The notes beneath the pieces were generated by a model, which ran no database searches, had not been told where the DNA came from, and saw only the letters and a program-made list of their open reading frames with translations. Positions 51,181-60,643 of a stretch of DNA of 64,000 nucleotides are shown here, in pieces. Position 1 is the first letter of the stretch. The number at the start of each line of letters is the position of its first letter. The stretch covers positions 4,146 through 68,145 of the forward strand of contig JAJRSP010000064.1 of the NCBI GenBank assembly GCA_024278775.1, read 5' to 3'. This DNA is from Planctomycetota bacterium. GTDB taxonomy: Bacteria; Planctomycetota; Phycisphaerae; UBA1845. Both the position numbers and the translations under genes were made by a program.

Positions 51181-52128
51181 ATGACTGATGACGGAATCTC
51201 AACGTCCGATATGGACCTGAGCGTGAATCTTGCGGGGTTGGCGCTACGTAACCCCGTGATGACCGCGTCGGGCACGTCCGGCTACGGCCCGGAGCATGCC
51301 GAGCTGATGGCCCTTTCCAAGCTTGGGGCATTCGTGACCAAGGCGGTCTCGGTGGAGCCGCGAAAAGGCAACCCGCCCGAACGGATTGTCGAGACGTCGG
51401 CCGGCATGCTCAATGCGATCGGGCTGGCGAACGATGGACTGGAAGGGTTCGTCGAGAAGAAGGTACCCTTTATCGAGACGATGGGGACGCCGGTGATCGT
51501 CAACGTGGTCGGGCACTGTGTGGAAGATTTCCAGACTGTGTGTCGGCGGCTTGATGAGATCGAGTGCATCGCCGGTTTGGAATTGAACGTGTCGTGTCCG
51601 AACGTCGCGGACGGGCTGGAGTTCGGGACGGACCCGGTACGGCTTCAGCGGCTGGTCTCGGCCGTGCGCGACTGCGTGTCGCGGGCCAAGCTCATCGTCA
51701 AACTCTCGCCCAACGTCACGGACATCACCACCACGGCGCGGGCGGCCATCGACTGCGGGGCCGACGTGCTCTCGGCGATCAACACGGTCGTGGGCATGGC
51801 GATCAACGTGGATACTTGGAAGCCGATGCTCGCGAATCGAACCGGTGGGCTGTCCGGCCCGGCCATCAAACCGATCGCGCTGAACATGGTGCATCGGGTC
51901 TATCGTGACGTCGCCAAAGAGGCCCGCGTGCCGATCATCGGCATGGGCGGGATTTCCACCTGGCGGGATGCAGTCGAGTTTTTCCTGGCCGGGGCGACGG
52001 CCATCGCGGTGGGCACGGCGCTTTTCGTGGAGCCGGCCACCCCGGTTCATATCTGCGACGGGCTTCGCACATACCTCTCCCAGCGCGGAATGAGTTCGGT
52101 GCGAGACCTGATCGGCCAGTTGCAGTAG
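51181..52128 (+). CDS. pyrD: Dihydroorotate dehydrogenase, class 1B catalytic subunit
   Basis: 315 residues. FMN enzyme oxidising dihydroorotate to orotate in pyrimidine synthesis. DHOD signs: LRNPVMTASGTSGYGPEH, KAVSVEPRKGNPPERI, catalytic cysteine in LELNVSCPNVADGLEFG (class 1B), and GGLSGPAIKPIALNMVH, IIGMGGISTWRDAVEF. Class 1B enzymes use NAD+ through PyrK; no pyrK is near. Start ATG 51181 (MTDDGISTSDMDLSVNLAG); the frame reaches 51118 without better start. Ends 59 bp from the convergent methyltransferase gene. Confidence 0.95.
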   Translation: MTDDGISTSDMDLSVNLAGLALRNPVMTASGTSGYGPEHAELMALSKLGAFVTKAVSVEPRKGNPPERIVETSAGMLNAIGLANDGLEGFVEKKVPFIETMGTPVIVNVVGHCVEDFQTVCRRLDEIECIAGLELNVSCPNVADGLEFGTDPVRLQRLVSAVRDCVSRAKLIVKLSPNVTDITTTARAAIDCGADVLSAINTVVGMAINVDTWKPMLANRTGGLSGPAIKPIALNMVHRVYRDVAKEARVPIIGMGGISTWRDAVEFFLAGATAIAVGTALFVEPATPVHICDGLRTYLSQRGMSSVRDLIGQLQ

Positions 52129-52186
52129 ACGTACACGACGCTTCGACACGCCGGGCATGGTGGTCGCCGCGGCGGTACCAGTGGCG

Positions 52187-52930
52187 TCACGGTTTTTCGA
52201 GTTTGAAGATTCTCCCGCGGACGGCATCACCTTGTTGGTTTCGCGCGCCGGTTTCCATCGTGTCAACGGTAAAGCCGTGGCTCCTTGCCAACGTGTCGAA
52301 GTGGTCGGCCACACCGCGACGGGGATCCGCGATCAGCGCGGTCCCTCCACAAGCGAGTATCGTCCGCAGGCATGTGAGGATCGGCTCGTGGTCGACGAGT
52401 TGATAGAGTACGTCGGCCGCAAAGATGCGTGCATATTTCGGTGTGGGCGGCGGCGCGTGCCAGTCGAGCACGGCGTAATCGTGAATGGCGACATCGTTGA
52501 GTTGGGCGTTGTAAGCCGCAAATTGAAGCGACACGGGTTCGTGGTCGCTGACACGAACGCGCCAGCCCGCGCGGGTGGCCGCCAACCCTACCAGACCAAG
52601 TCCGGCACCTAGCTCGAGGGCCTCGCGATTTTCTCCCAGGTCATGGGTGAGAATGTACCGGGCAAGCATGATCGCCGCCGGCCATAGTTCCATACCATAC
52701 GGAGCGAGATCTTGCTCGATAAAGCGTTTGGCGAAATCCGGCTCGTCGAGCAAGTCTGCGGCGTCTTTGAGGGCAGCCAACCTGTAGACCGCGCCGGCCA
52801 GCTCGACCTTGCGCGTCTCTAACGGCAAGCCACGAAAATGCCACGCGCCGTTAATCGAAATTAGCTCAGGCGGTTCCGGTTTCACGGCAAGCAATGGTAC
52901 CTCAGGTACCGGTGATTCCCAAGTCAACAA
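52187..52930 (-). CDS. Class I SAM-dependent methyltransferase, METTL21/NNMT-like
   Basis: Up to 247 residues. Rossmann methyltransferase with motif I ALELGAGLGLVGLAATRAGW, motif II VRVSDHEPVSLQFAAYNAQL (acid residue for SAM ribose) and motif post-I FAADVLYQLVDHEPIL. The order and FAADVLYQ resemble protein lysine methyltransferases of the METTL21/eEF2KMT type. Start uncertain: TTG 52930 has no ribosome site; GTG 52885 is an alternative. Convergent with pyrD. Substrate not deducible. Confidence 0.82.
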   Translation of the reverse strand: MLTWESPVPEVPLLAVKPEPPELISINGAWHFRGLPLETRKVELAGAVYRLAALKDAADLLDEPDFAKRFIEQDLAPYGMELWPAAIMLARYILTHDLGENREALELGAGLGLVGLAATRAGWRVRVSDHEPVSLQFAAYNAQLNDVAIHDYAVLDWHAPPPTPKYARIFAADVLYQLVDHEPILTCLRTILACGGTALIADPRRGVADHFDTLARSHGFTVDTMETGARNQQGDAVRGRIFKLEKP

Positions 52931-53032
52931 ACGCTACGGACAGAAAAACTCATGACCGTCCGCCACGGGAGTTCCGAGTATCCATCACGGTGCGGAACAG
53001 AACCCGCGGCTTGCACACCATCATCATGTCCG

Positions 53033-55213
53033 CTACTTCACGCCGTGCATCATCGCAGTGACTTTCTTGACGATCAGGAAGCAGACGAACGAGGCACCAA
53101 ACATGGCCACGGCGATATAAAGGAAGTAGGTATTCGGGTCCAGCTTCTCCCAGTTCTCGCCGGCAAGGCCTGCGGTGAAGTTGCCGAAAAAGCTCGTGAG
53201 CAGCCACATACCCATGAGCATGGTGGCGAAACGCCTCGGCGCAAGCTTGCTCACCATGGACAGCCCAACCGGAGAGAGGCATAGCTCACCAAGCGTGCAG
53301 AGAATGTAGAACCAGAAGAGCCACCATGAACTGACGCGGAACTTCGCGCTCTTTACATAGATTTCATTGAGCGCCGTTCGAAACTCCGGATCGGCCCCGG
53401 CGACAAGAATTTGCTTATAGTCTTTGTCGGCCAGCGCCATTTTCACCACAAGCGCCTGTGTTTCGGCATCATAGCGAAGTTTTTCGGGGTCATATCCTTT
53501 GAGGTAATTGGCATCAAAACCGGGAGGCATGTTGTCGATGTGCTCCACCACCTCAAACGATTCCTCACCGGCGGCTTTGGCCTTTTCCTCGGCCACCTTC
53601 GTTTTTTTGGCCAACGCGTGTATCTCTATAACAAACGCCCTGGGGGTCGTCGCCCTGAGCATTCGATCGCGGTGATTGTTGTTCAGAACACCGGTGACGT
53701 GGAGCGTCGCTTCTCTTTCGTCAAATTTGAGACGCCCGCCATGCGCGATCATGCTCTCTTCAGGAAGTTCGTCAGCGATGTATTTCTCGAAATCTTTTTC
53801 CTTGTCCAGACCCGGCGTATCATAGAAGTGAAGCTGCCCACTCTCGTTTGCAACGACTCGGGCGGGAAGTTTCTTCAACGCGGCTTGGCTCGGTTGGTTT
53901 TCGTACTTCACCGACCAAATCATCAGCGCAAAGGCCATGCCCTGCATAAACACGCCAATTGACATTTTTCCTGCGATCGAAAGTTTGATTTTTCGTCGAG
54001 CCAGAAAGACCCAAAGCCAGGCAAAGATCGGCGCAAAGCACACAATAGCCAAAGCGTTGATGGATTGAAACGATGTCGTGAGCACCGGGTTGATCGCGAC
54101 GAGTTTCCCCAGGGCACCCTTGAGAACCGTCAGAAAGCCTTCCTCTGCTACGTCAACATACGCTGCCGGATACACGTCCGGCATAGGCGGTGTCTCCGTG
54201 AGGTATCGGTTTGTGGTTTGGTCCGCCCACACGTTCATCGCGTTCCCGGCCTGCTCAAAAGCACCCCAGAAAAACACGACAAACACGAAGAGTGCGTATA
54301 TGGCAAGCACCCGATCACGAGTGGCCATGGCTAGCTTCGACAGAATCCAGGCGGCAAAAAAAGCCGCGACGGCAGCAATTTCCAACGCTACAAAATTGTC
54401 GAAACTAACCAGGTCGAGCCGCCAAGCTACAGGAGACCCCACGAGCAGGAATCCCCCGAACAGCGAGAAGACTCCCGGAGAAAGTCTCGCAAAACTCGGA
54501 AAGACAGACGGTGCCGACGCGGCTTCCTCCTCTGTCATCGCATGGTCTTCGTCGTGCGCGTCTGAAGGGCCCGTGTCCTCTTCTGGCGCATGATACTCCG
54601 CGCCTTCCGGCAGTTCCTTCACCCAGGGTAGGCCAATCATATAGACCAAAAGGCCGAGCACCATACCGACGCCGGCCGCCCCAAATCCCCAGTGATAGCC
54701 AAGCCCCGGCGTCTCTCTTAGCGTGCCGCAAACCAGTGGCGAAAGGAACGCACCCAGGTTGATGCCCATGTAAAAGATCGTGTATGCACCATCTCTTCGT
54801 GGATCGTTTTGAGGATATAAACGCCCCACCTGAACCGACATGTTCGGCTTGAAAAAGCCATTGCCCATGATCAAAAACCCGAGAGCTGCGTAGAAAATCC
54901 ACATATCCTCGAACACCATCAAGAAGTGCCCCGCAGACATCATAATGGCACCGATGACGATAGCCCATTTGTTACCCAGGAATTTGTCGGCCATGAAGCC
55001 GCCGAGAAGCGGAGTGAGGTACACTAGGCTCGTATACCATTTGTATATGCCCGACGCGTCTTCCTGCGTCATTTTGAAGAAGTCAACCATGTACAACACT
55101 AGCAGGGCGCGCATGCCGTAGTAGCTAAACCGCTCCCACATTTCGGTGAAGAAGAGAATGTACAGCCCCTTGGGGTGGCCTAGAAAGGTGCCTTGCTCTT
55201 TTGCGTGCGCCAC
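53033..55213 (-). CDS. POT/PTR-family proton-dependent peptide transporter with large insertion
   Basis: 726 residues. MFS POT family: MWERFSYYGMRALLVLYMVDF at the first helix, then YTSLVYLTPLLGGFMADKFLG and FYMGINLGAFLSPLVCGTLR with GYHWGFGAAGVGM, all family signatures. A hydrophilic segment of about 170 residues (roughly 450-622, containing GQLHFYDTPGLD and HGGRLKFDEREATLHVTG) interrupts the helices before the conserved WWLFWFYILCTLGELCLSPV; this recalls the extracellular domain of animal PepT1 in position. GTG 55213 start follows GGGAGAT. Imports di- and tripeptides by family. Confidence 0.92.
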   Translation of the reverse strand: MAHAKEQGTFLGHPKGLYILFFTEMWERFSYYGMRALLVLYMVDFFKMTQEDASGIYKWYTSLVYLTPLLGGFMADKFLGNKWAIVIGAIMMSAGHFLMVFEDMWIFYAALGFLIMGNGFFKPNMSVQVGRLYPQNDPRRDGAYTIFYMGINLGAFLSPLVCGTLRETPGLGYHWGFGAAGVGMVLGLLVYMIGLPWVKELPEGAEYHAPEEDTGPSDAHDEDHAMTEEEAASAPSVFPSFARLSPGVFSLFGGFLLVGSPVAWRLDLVSFDNFVALEIAAVAAFFAAWILSKLAMATRDRVLAIYALFVFVVFFWGAFEQAGNAMNVWADQTTNRYLTETPPMPDVYPAAYVDVAEEGFLTVLKGALGKLVAINPVLTTSFQSINALAIVCFAPIFAWLWVFLARRKIKLSIAGKMSIGVFMQGMAFALMIWSVKYENQPSQAALKKLPARVVANESGQLHFYDTPGLDKEKDFEKYIADELPEESMIAHGGRLKFDEREATLHVTGVLNNNHRDRMLRATTPRAFVIEIHALAKKTKVAEEKAKAAGEESFEVVEHIDNMPPGFDANYLKGYDPEKLRYDAETQALVVKMALADKDYKQILVAGADPEFRTALNEIYVKSAKFRVSSWWLFWFYILCTLGELCLSPVGLSMVSKLAPRRFATMLMGMWLLTSFFGNFTAGLAGENWEKLDPNTYFLYIAVAMFGASFVCFLIVKKVTAMMHGVK

Positions 55214-55268
55214 GAGCGGTATCTCCCAGAAAAACAGTCACCTGGCCCCGTCCTGTCGACGCAAGGCC

Positions 55269-55274
55269 ATTATA
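55269..55274 (-). promoter_or_regulatory. Possible -10 element for the POT transporter gene
   Basis: Perfect TATAAT on the minus strand, 56 bp upstream of the GTG start. No good -35 hexamer at 16-18 nt; the palindrome at 55304-55320 lies upstream, where an activator might substitute. Confidence 0.4.
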
Positions 55275-55303
55275 GTTTTGTGCGTTTGCAACCACGCCGC
55301 CCG

Positions 55304-55320
55304 GCACGCGGACCGCGTGC
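55304..55320. promoter_or_regulatory. 17-bp perfect palindrome, candidate operator
   Basis: GCACGCGG-A-CCGCGTGC, 8-bp arms around one base, about 30-45 bp upstream of the TATAAT of the POT gene. Symmetry and place suit a dimeric regulator site. It is also in the upstream region of the divergent gene at 55625. Confidence 0.45.
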
Positions 55321-55624
55321 TGACAACGTAACGCAAAACGCTACGGCTGACCAGTGATTTCCGAAATCGAGGGCCATGTGGCAAAGTGGGAAGGCAGAGC
55401 GGTCCGCGGCATGGTGTCGGGCGTGTGGGAGGTGCATCGGTCCGTTTTCTCATAGCGTCGCTGCCATGAGGTGGGACGCACCCCCGAGTATTCGCAGGCG
55501 CGATTCCGAGGCGTATGTCCCTCTCTTTTTTGGCGAATCGTCGAGTGTTTGCATGAACGTCGAAATGTGTCGGAGCTGATTCGATGATGTTGGGGTGGCC
55601 GTGGTTGTACGGTAAGGTGGGGTG

Positions 55625-57256
55625 ATGACAGAGCCGGAATCTTCAGGCGTCTTGCGTCTTCGGGACTTGGAAGCGACGGTCGGGCGGGCGGAGTTTGTCC
55701 ACCCTGGGTCGCGGCTGTTGCGTCGTCGTCGGCTGACGGCGCTGGCCGTGGTCATCGTGGTGGGTGGTAGTGTCGGCTTCTCGGCCGCCTACGCCATGTA
55801 CCTCCACAGCGGTTTTTATCGTCGTTCGCTGGCTGCCCACATCAGCGACCGGCTGGGGCTTGTCGTTGAGATGTCGGACGTGCAACGACTCGGATTTAGC
55901 GGCATTGAGTTATTCGATACGCGTGTGTCTTTCGGCGGCGGTCCGCAGGTGTTTCAATGTCGGAGTGCCTCGTGGCGCTTTGCTGACGACGGTTTGACTC
56001 ACGGATTCGTGCTCGATCTGGTCGACGGCTGGGTCGCGGTCGGCGGCGAGGGCTGGTCACGGTCGCGATACGGCGAGTTGCTTCATCACAGCCTCGGGCA
56101 GGATTTTTCAGCGTTGCACCTGGGGCAGATTCGACTTCGGGATGTCGATGTGCGGTTTTCCAGTCCCCTGGGTGAATGGGTAGCCAGCAAGACTCACGGT
56201 GTGGTGGACGTCCGGTCGTCCGGGGAGGCCGTCGCCGCGCTCAGCAGTTCAGAACTCAACGGCGTGACGGTAGCCCAATCCGTCAGTATTTCGGCTCGGT
56301 TCACTCCAGGTTCCGATCTGAGCTTTTCCGAGGTCCGGCTCACCGTTCCCAGGGCACCGATCGCCGCGCTTGGGTTGGCGGAACCCGCCACGGCGGAACG
56401 ACCACACGGCACCTTTGTCGGCACGATCCGCTATGCCCAAGACGACCGGGGTGATGAAGTGAGCGTGACGGGGGCGATCACGGATGCCGATCTCGCGGCG
56501 TTGACGAAGCTGCCCGGCGGACCGTATCGCGGGCGTGTGACGTTGGACCTTACCGAGGCGCGGCTGACGGCGCGGAAACTTGAGTTCCTCCGGGCGAGCG
56601 GCTCGATCAATGATTTTTTTGTGGCCGATCTTTTTCCGTCTTTGGCGGCGGACACCGGATCAGCGACGCTGTCGCTGGCCGTGGATGACGTGCGCATTCG
56701 CAATGGAAGGATCGAATACCTCAAGGCTTCCGGTCGGTGCGAAGGGCTTTCTCTTGAAGCGCTTACGGGATTGATCGGCCCGGGACGGGTCACTGGCCAG
56801 GTGCGGATCGACATCGCAAACCTTGTGATTGTTGATGACGAAATCATCGCTGCCGATCTCCTGGTGGACGCCGTGAAGCCGGAGGATGCACCGGGTACGA
56901 TCGACCGGGCGGTGCTTGCTCGTGCGGCCAAGGCGTGGCTCGGGGTCGACGTGGGGATGTGGCTGCCGCCATCGATGGAGTATGAACGGTTTGGGGTTCG
57001 GATTGTGATTACGCGTGACGGTCTTCGTGTGGAAGGTTCCCACGGACCCGGCTACCGCACCATTCTGACGGTGCTCGTTTTCGGTCGGCCATTGGCTGTG
57101 TTGGCGGCCCCGGATCGGACGTTTCCCGTGCCGGATATTCTTTCCCTTTTGCTGGATCGTGCGCGTGACATCGGTAAGGATGACCTGCAAGGCTGGTGGG
57201 ACGTGGTGCATCCACAGCGAGAGGATGCGGCCAGCCGTCGCGGCTCAACGGAGTGA
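55625..57256 (+). CDS. Hypothetical protein, single membrane anchor, AsmA-like beta region
   Basis: 543 residues. One membrane segment at about residues 38-62 (LTALAVVIVVGGSVGFSAAY) after an N-terminal cytoplasmic part. The large outer part is beta-rich with repeating hydrophobic/polar alternation (GEVVVRLDVSDVQRLGFS-like stretches, VRLTVPRAPIAAL, RVTLDLTEARL) that looks AsmA/TamB-like, but no firm family match. The C-terminus ends RTFPVPDILSLLLDRARDIG. ATG 55625 chosen, GTG 55622 also possible, after AAGGTGGGG. Upstream of dprA by 140 bp; no functional link known. Confidence 0.65.
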   Translation: MTEPESSGVLRLRDLEATVGRAEFVHPGSRLLRRRRLTALAVVIVVGGSVGFSAAYAMYLHSGFYRRSLAAHISDRLGLVVEMSDVQRLGFSGIELFDTRVSFGGGPQVFQCRSASWRFADDGLTHGFVLDLVDGWVAVGGEGWSRSRYGELLHHSLGQDFSALHLGQIRLRDVDVRFSSPLGEWVASKTHGVVDVRSSGEAVAALSSSELNGVTVAQSVSISARFTPGSDLSFSEVRLTVPRAPIAALGLAEPATAERPHGTFVGTIRYAQDDRGDEVSVTGAITDADLAALTKLPGGPYRGRVTLDLTEARLTARKLEFLRASGSINDFFVADLFPSLAADTGSATLSLAVDDVRIRNGRIEYLKASGRCEGLSLEALTGLIGPGRVTGQVRIDIANLVIVDDEIIAADLLVDAVKPEDAPGTIDRAVLARAAKAWLGVDVGMWLPPSMEYERFGVRIVITRDGLRVEGSHGPGYRTILTVLVFGRPLAVLAAPDRTFPVPDILSLLLDRARDIGKDDLQGWWDVVHPQREDAASRRGSTE

Positions 57257-57396
57257 ACTTCGGCAGATCATCTTACCGCTACCACGGGGGCTATCCCCCG
57301 GCCATGCCCCACATCACTCAAGTATGCCGCCGCACTGGTCGCGGTGGGGTCTTCCGATTAGACTGCCCCGGCGGTCCAAGAAGAGATCAACTTCTG

Positions 57397-58575
57397 ATGA
57401 CGATGATGAATACAACTACGGTCCCGTCGGATGCGGCGCGGCGGTACCTGCGTATGGCCTTCACTTCCGGTGCCGGTCCGATCCGCGTGCGTAAGCTGAT
57501 TGAACATTTCGGCTCGCTTGAACGCGTGCTCGATGCGTCTGTTTCCCAACTACAACAAGTCAACGGGATCGGCAAGCTAACCGGTGAGGCCATCTTCAAG
57601 GCGCGGTCGCAAGAAGTGACGGACCAGGTCGAACGTGAGATTGAACGGGCGGTTGCGCGCGACATACGGATTTTGTGCATCGAGGACGCCGGGTTTCCCA
57701 AACCGCTGTTGAACATTCCTGATCCACCGATCGTCCTGTACGTACGCGGCACGCTTCTTCCCACGGACGCGGTGGCGGTGGCGATCGTCGGTACGCGGCG
57801 GTGCTCTCACTACGGTCGCGAACAAGCCCAGCGTTTCGGTGAGGCGATAGCCAGAGCCGGTTTTACGGTGGTGTCCGGATTGGCTCGCGGTATCGATTCG
57901 TGCGCGCACCGCGGCGCGTTGAAGGGTGACGGGCGAACGATCGCCGTGCTCGGGAACGGACTGGCTTCGAACACCTCGACCGAGCAAGAGACGTTGGCGG
58001 AAGACATTGCGCAGTCCGGAGCGATACTGAGCGAACTCCCCCTGGACATACCGCCGGATGCGAAGAACTTTCCGCCTCGCAACCGAATTGTGGCCGGTCT
58101 GTCGCTCGGCGTGTTGGTGGTGGAGGCGGGAAAACGAAGCGGAGCGTTGATCACCGCCGACTTGGCGACCGACTACAACCGCGAAGTGTTTGCGGTGCCG
58201 GGGCGGGTGGATCGGCCGGAGCTGACAGCCGGCAGTAACGGTCTCATCCGTGACGGCTCGGCGAAGCTTGTCACGGGGTTGCATGATTTGCTCGATGACC
58301 TGGCCGAGGTCGGTGACATCATGCGGCGCGGCGTGGTCGAAGAAACGGGGCTCAGCGCGGAGTCCAGAAGCGCGTTTGAATCTGATTCCGGGTTGTCATG
58401 CCACGATCGTGCGATTGTGGAGGCGGTCCGGATCGGCTGCCACGATATCGAGTCCATCGGTCACGAAGCGAATCTTGACGCGGGCGTCGTCGTGGCGGCG
58501 CTGACCAAGTTACAGATTCAGGGGTACCTGAGGCGGCTTCCCGGCGGTAAGTTCGAGATCCGCGGCACTGGCTGA
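57397..58575 (+). CDS. dprA: DNA-processing protein DprA
   Basis: 392 residues. Loads RecA onto incoming single-stranded DNA in transformation. An N-terminal SAM-like helix region (IRVRKLIEHFGSLERVLD, LQQVNGIGKLTGEAIF), a Rossmann-like core with AVAIVGTRRCSHYGREQA, VVSGLARGIDSCAHRGAL, PPRNRIVAGLSLGVLVVEAG and RSGALITADLATDYNREVFAVPG, and a C-terminal winged-helix DML1 domain. ATG 57397 starts MTMMNTTT; frame further upstream is not coding. Other competence genes absent from the window. Confidence 0.95.
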   Translation: MTMMNTTTVPSDAARRYLRMAFTSGAGPIRVRKLIEHFGSLERVLDASVSQLQQVNGIGKLTGEAIFKARSQEVTDQVEREIERAVARDIRILCIEDAGFPKPLLNIPDPPIVLYVRGTLLPTDAVAVAIVGTRRCSHYGREQAQRFGEAIARAGFTVVSGLARGIDSCAHRGALKGDGRTIAVLGNGLASNTSTEQETLAEDIAQSGAILSELPLDIPPDAKNFPPRNRIVAGLSLGVLVVEAGKRSGALITADLATDYNREVFAVPGRVDRPELTAGSNGLIRDGSAKLVTGLHDLLDDLAEVGDIMRRGVVEETGLSAESRSAFESDSGLSCHDRAIVEAVRIGCHDIESIGHEANLDAGVVVAALTKLQIQGYLRRLPGGKFEIRGTG

Positions 58576-58681
58576 CCGCCCCCTCGCTGTGCTGAATCGA
58601 TCACACGTTGACCGGGGCGCGATTCCCTACAACAATTACGGCCCTTGACCGTATGGATTGTGGTGCCGTCGAGACGCCGGA

Positions 58682-60643
58682 ATGACAGACATTCAACCAT
58701 TGTGGACACCTTCTGACGATCGCGTGCGTCAATCGCGCATGCACGAATTCATGCAAGCGAACGCCGCCGCACACGGCTTTGAACCAACGTGGGCTGCGCT
58801 GCACGCTTGGTCGGTTGCGCATCGCGATCAGTTTTGGGATGCGTTACGCCATTACGCCGAGGTACGTGCACCTCAACCCGAGCGGGCGGTCTGCGAAGGC
58901 TCCGGTATGCGAGGCACCACGTGGTTTCCGGAGATGCGGCTCAACTTCGCCCAACACCTGTTGCGCTTTGCCGACGACCGCATCGCTATCGAAGCGGAGG
59001 ATGAGCGCGGGCGTACGCGCAGCATCACCTATGCGGAACTGCGGGCGCTGGTGACGCGGTGTGCCGCAGCGATGAGGCTCGCCGGTGTGGTTCGCGGTGA
59101 CCGGGTGGCCGGGTTCCTTCCAAACATCCCCGAAGCCATCGTGGCGATGCTGGCTGCGGCCAGTCTGGGTGCAGCGTGGTCGTCCTGTTCTCCGGATTTT
59201 GGCATCAGCGGTGTCGTGGACCGGTTCGGGCAGATTGAGCCGAAGTTGCTGATCGCAGCCGACGGGTATTCCTACAACGGAAAGCCGATCGACTGTCTCG
59301 AACGCATCGCCGTGATCGTGGAAAAGATTCCCAGTATTCAACAGGTGGTGGTCGTGCCGTTTCTCAACGACACGTCCGACGTCAGTTCGCTACAAAGTGC
59401 CGTGCTTTGGCATGGTTGGCTGCCCAGCTTTGAATCTCTGGTAGACAGCGGCGCAGGCGACCTGGCTTTTGAGCCGGTGCCGTTCAATCATCCGCTCTAC
59501 ATCATGTATTCTTCCGGAACGACGGGCGTACCCAAGTGCATCGTACATGGTCACGGGGGCACGCTGTTGCAGCACATGAAGGAACTGATGCTGCACTGCG
59601 ATCTGCGGCGAGACGATCGGATTTTCTACTTCACGACCTGCGGCTGGATGATGTGGAACTGGTTGGTCAGCGCGCTCGGCGTCGGGGCGACCGTGGCGCT
59701 CTACGAGGGTGCGCCGTTCTTCCCCGACAAGGATCATCTCTGGCGCATGGCCGAACGACTTCGTATTAGTGTGTTTGGCACGAGTCCCAAGTTCCTCGGC
59801 GCGTGCGAAAAAGAAGGGCTCGAACCCGGCAAGCAACACGATCTCTCCGATCTTCGGGCCGTGCTCTCGACGGGCTCGCCGCTGACGATTGAGAACTTTC
59901 GCTGGACGTATGACCACGTCAAGGCGGACCTTCAGCTATCGAGCATCTGCGGCGGTACGGATATCATTAGCTGTTTCATGCTGGGGAATCCGTTGCTTCC
60001 GGTCTACGCCGGGGAGATTCAGTGCATCGGGCTCGGTATGGATGTGCGTGCTTTCGATGCCGACGGTCAACCCGTGACTGGTGAAAAAGGCGAGCTGGTT
60101 TGCTGCGCCCCGTTTCCGTCTCAGCCGGTGGGGTTTTGGAACGATTCCGACGGCACGGCCTACAAGAAAGCCTACTTCGATGTCTACGACGGCGTCTGGC
60201 GGCACGGCGACTTCGTAGAGATCACTCCGCGCGGCGGCGTGATCGTGTATGGCCGATCCGACGCGACGCTCAACCCCGGCGGTGTTCGTATCGGCACGGC
60301 CGAGATCTACCGGCAGGTGGAATCGCTTGACGAGGTCGTCGACAGCGTGGTGATCGGAAAGCGCACCGAAGACGCCGACGTGGAGGTCTGCCTGTTTGTG
60401 GCCCTTCGCGAGGGGCTCACCCTGGACGACGACCTGACCCAACGCATCAAACGGCGCATCGCTGAGGGGGCATCCAAGCGGCACGTGCCCCGCCACCTCG
60501 CCCAGGTGTCGGCCGTTCCCTACACGATCAGTGGCAAGAAGGTCGAGTTGGCCGTCTCGCAAATGGTCCACGGGGAGAACGTCCCGAACAGAGACGCGCT
60601 CAAAAACCCCGAGGCGCTCGACCAATACGCAGGAATTGTCTAG
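58682..60643 (+). CDS. Acetoacetyl-CoA synthetase
   Basis: 653 residues. Adenylate-forming ligase making acetoacetyl-CoA from acetoacetate, ATP and CoA. Motifs: IMYSSGTTGVPKCIVHGHGG (P-loop A3), TTCGWMMWNWLVSALGVGA, STGSPLTIENFRW, PRGGVIVYGRSDATLNPGG (A7-A8) and ISGKKVELAVSQMVHG with the C-terminal lysine region (TISGKKVE). Length and N-terminus match AacS rather than acetyl-CoA synthetase. ATG 58682 selected. Lies upstream of hpd and hmgA: acetoacetate is a final product of tyrosine degradation. Confidence 0.93.
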   Translation: MTDIQPLWTPSDDRVRQSRMHEFMQANAAAHGFEPTWAALHAWSVAHRDQFWDALRHYAEVRAPQPERAVCEGSGMRGTTWFPEMRLNFAQHLLRFADDRIAIEAEDERGRTRSITYAELRALVTRCAAAMRLAGVVRGDRVAGFLPNIPEAIVAMLAAASLGAAWSSCSPDFGISGVVDRFGQIEPKLLIAADGYSYNGKPIDCLERIAVIVEKIPSIQQVVVVPFLNDTSDVSSLQSAVLWHGWLPSFESLVDSGAGDLAFEPVPFNHPLYIMYSSGTTGVPKCIVHGHGGTLLQHMKELMLHCDLRRDDRIFYFTTCGWMMWNWLVSALGVGATVALYEGAPFFPDKDHLWRMAERLRISVFGTSPKFLGACEKEGLEPGKQHDLSDLRAVLSTGSPLTIENFRWTYDHVKADLQLSSICGGTDIISCFMLGNPLLPVYAGEIQCIGLGMDVRAFDADGQPVTGEKGELVCCAPFPSQPVGFWNDSDGTAYKKAYFDVYDGVWRHGDFVEITPRGGVIVYGRSDATLNPGGVRIGTAEIYRQVESLDEVVDSVVIGKRTEDADVEVCLFVALREGLTLDDDLTQRIKRRIAEGASKRHVPRHLAQVSAVPYTISGKKVELAVSQMVHGENVPNRDALKNPEALDQYAGIV

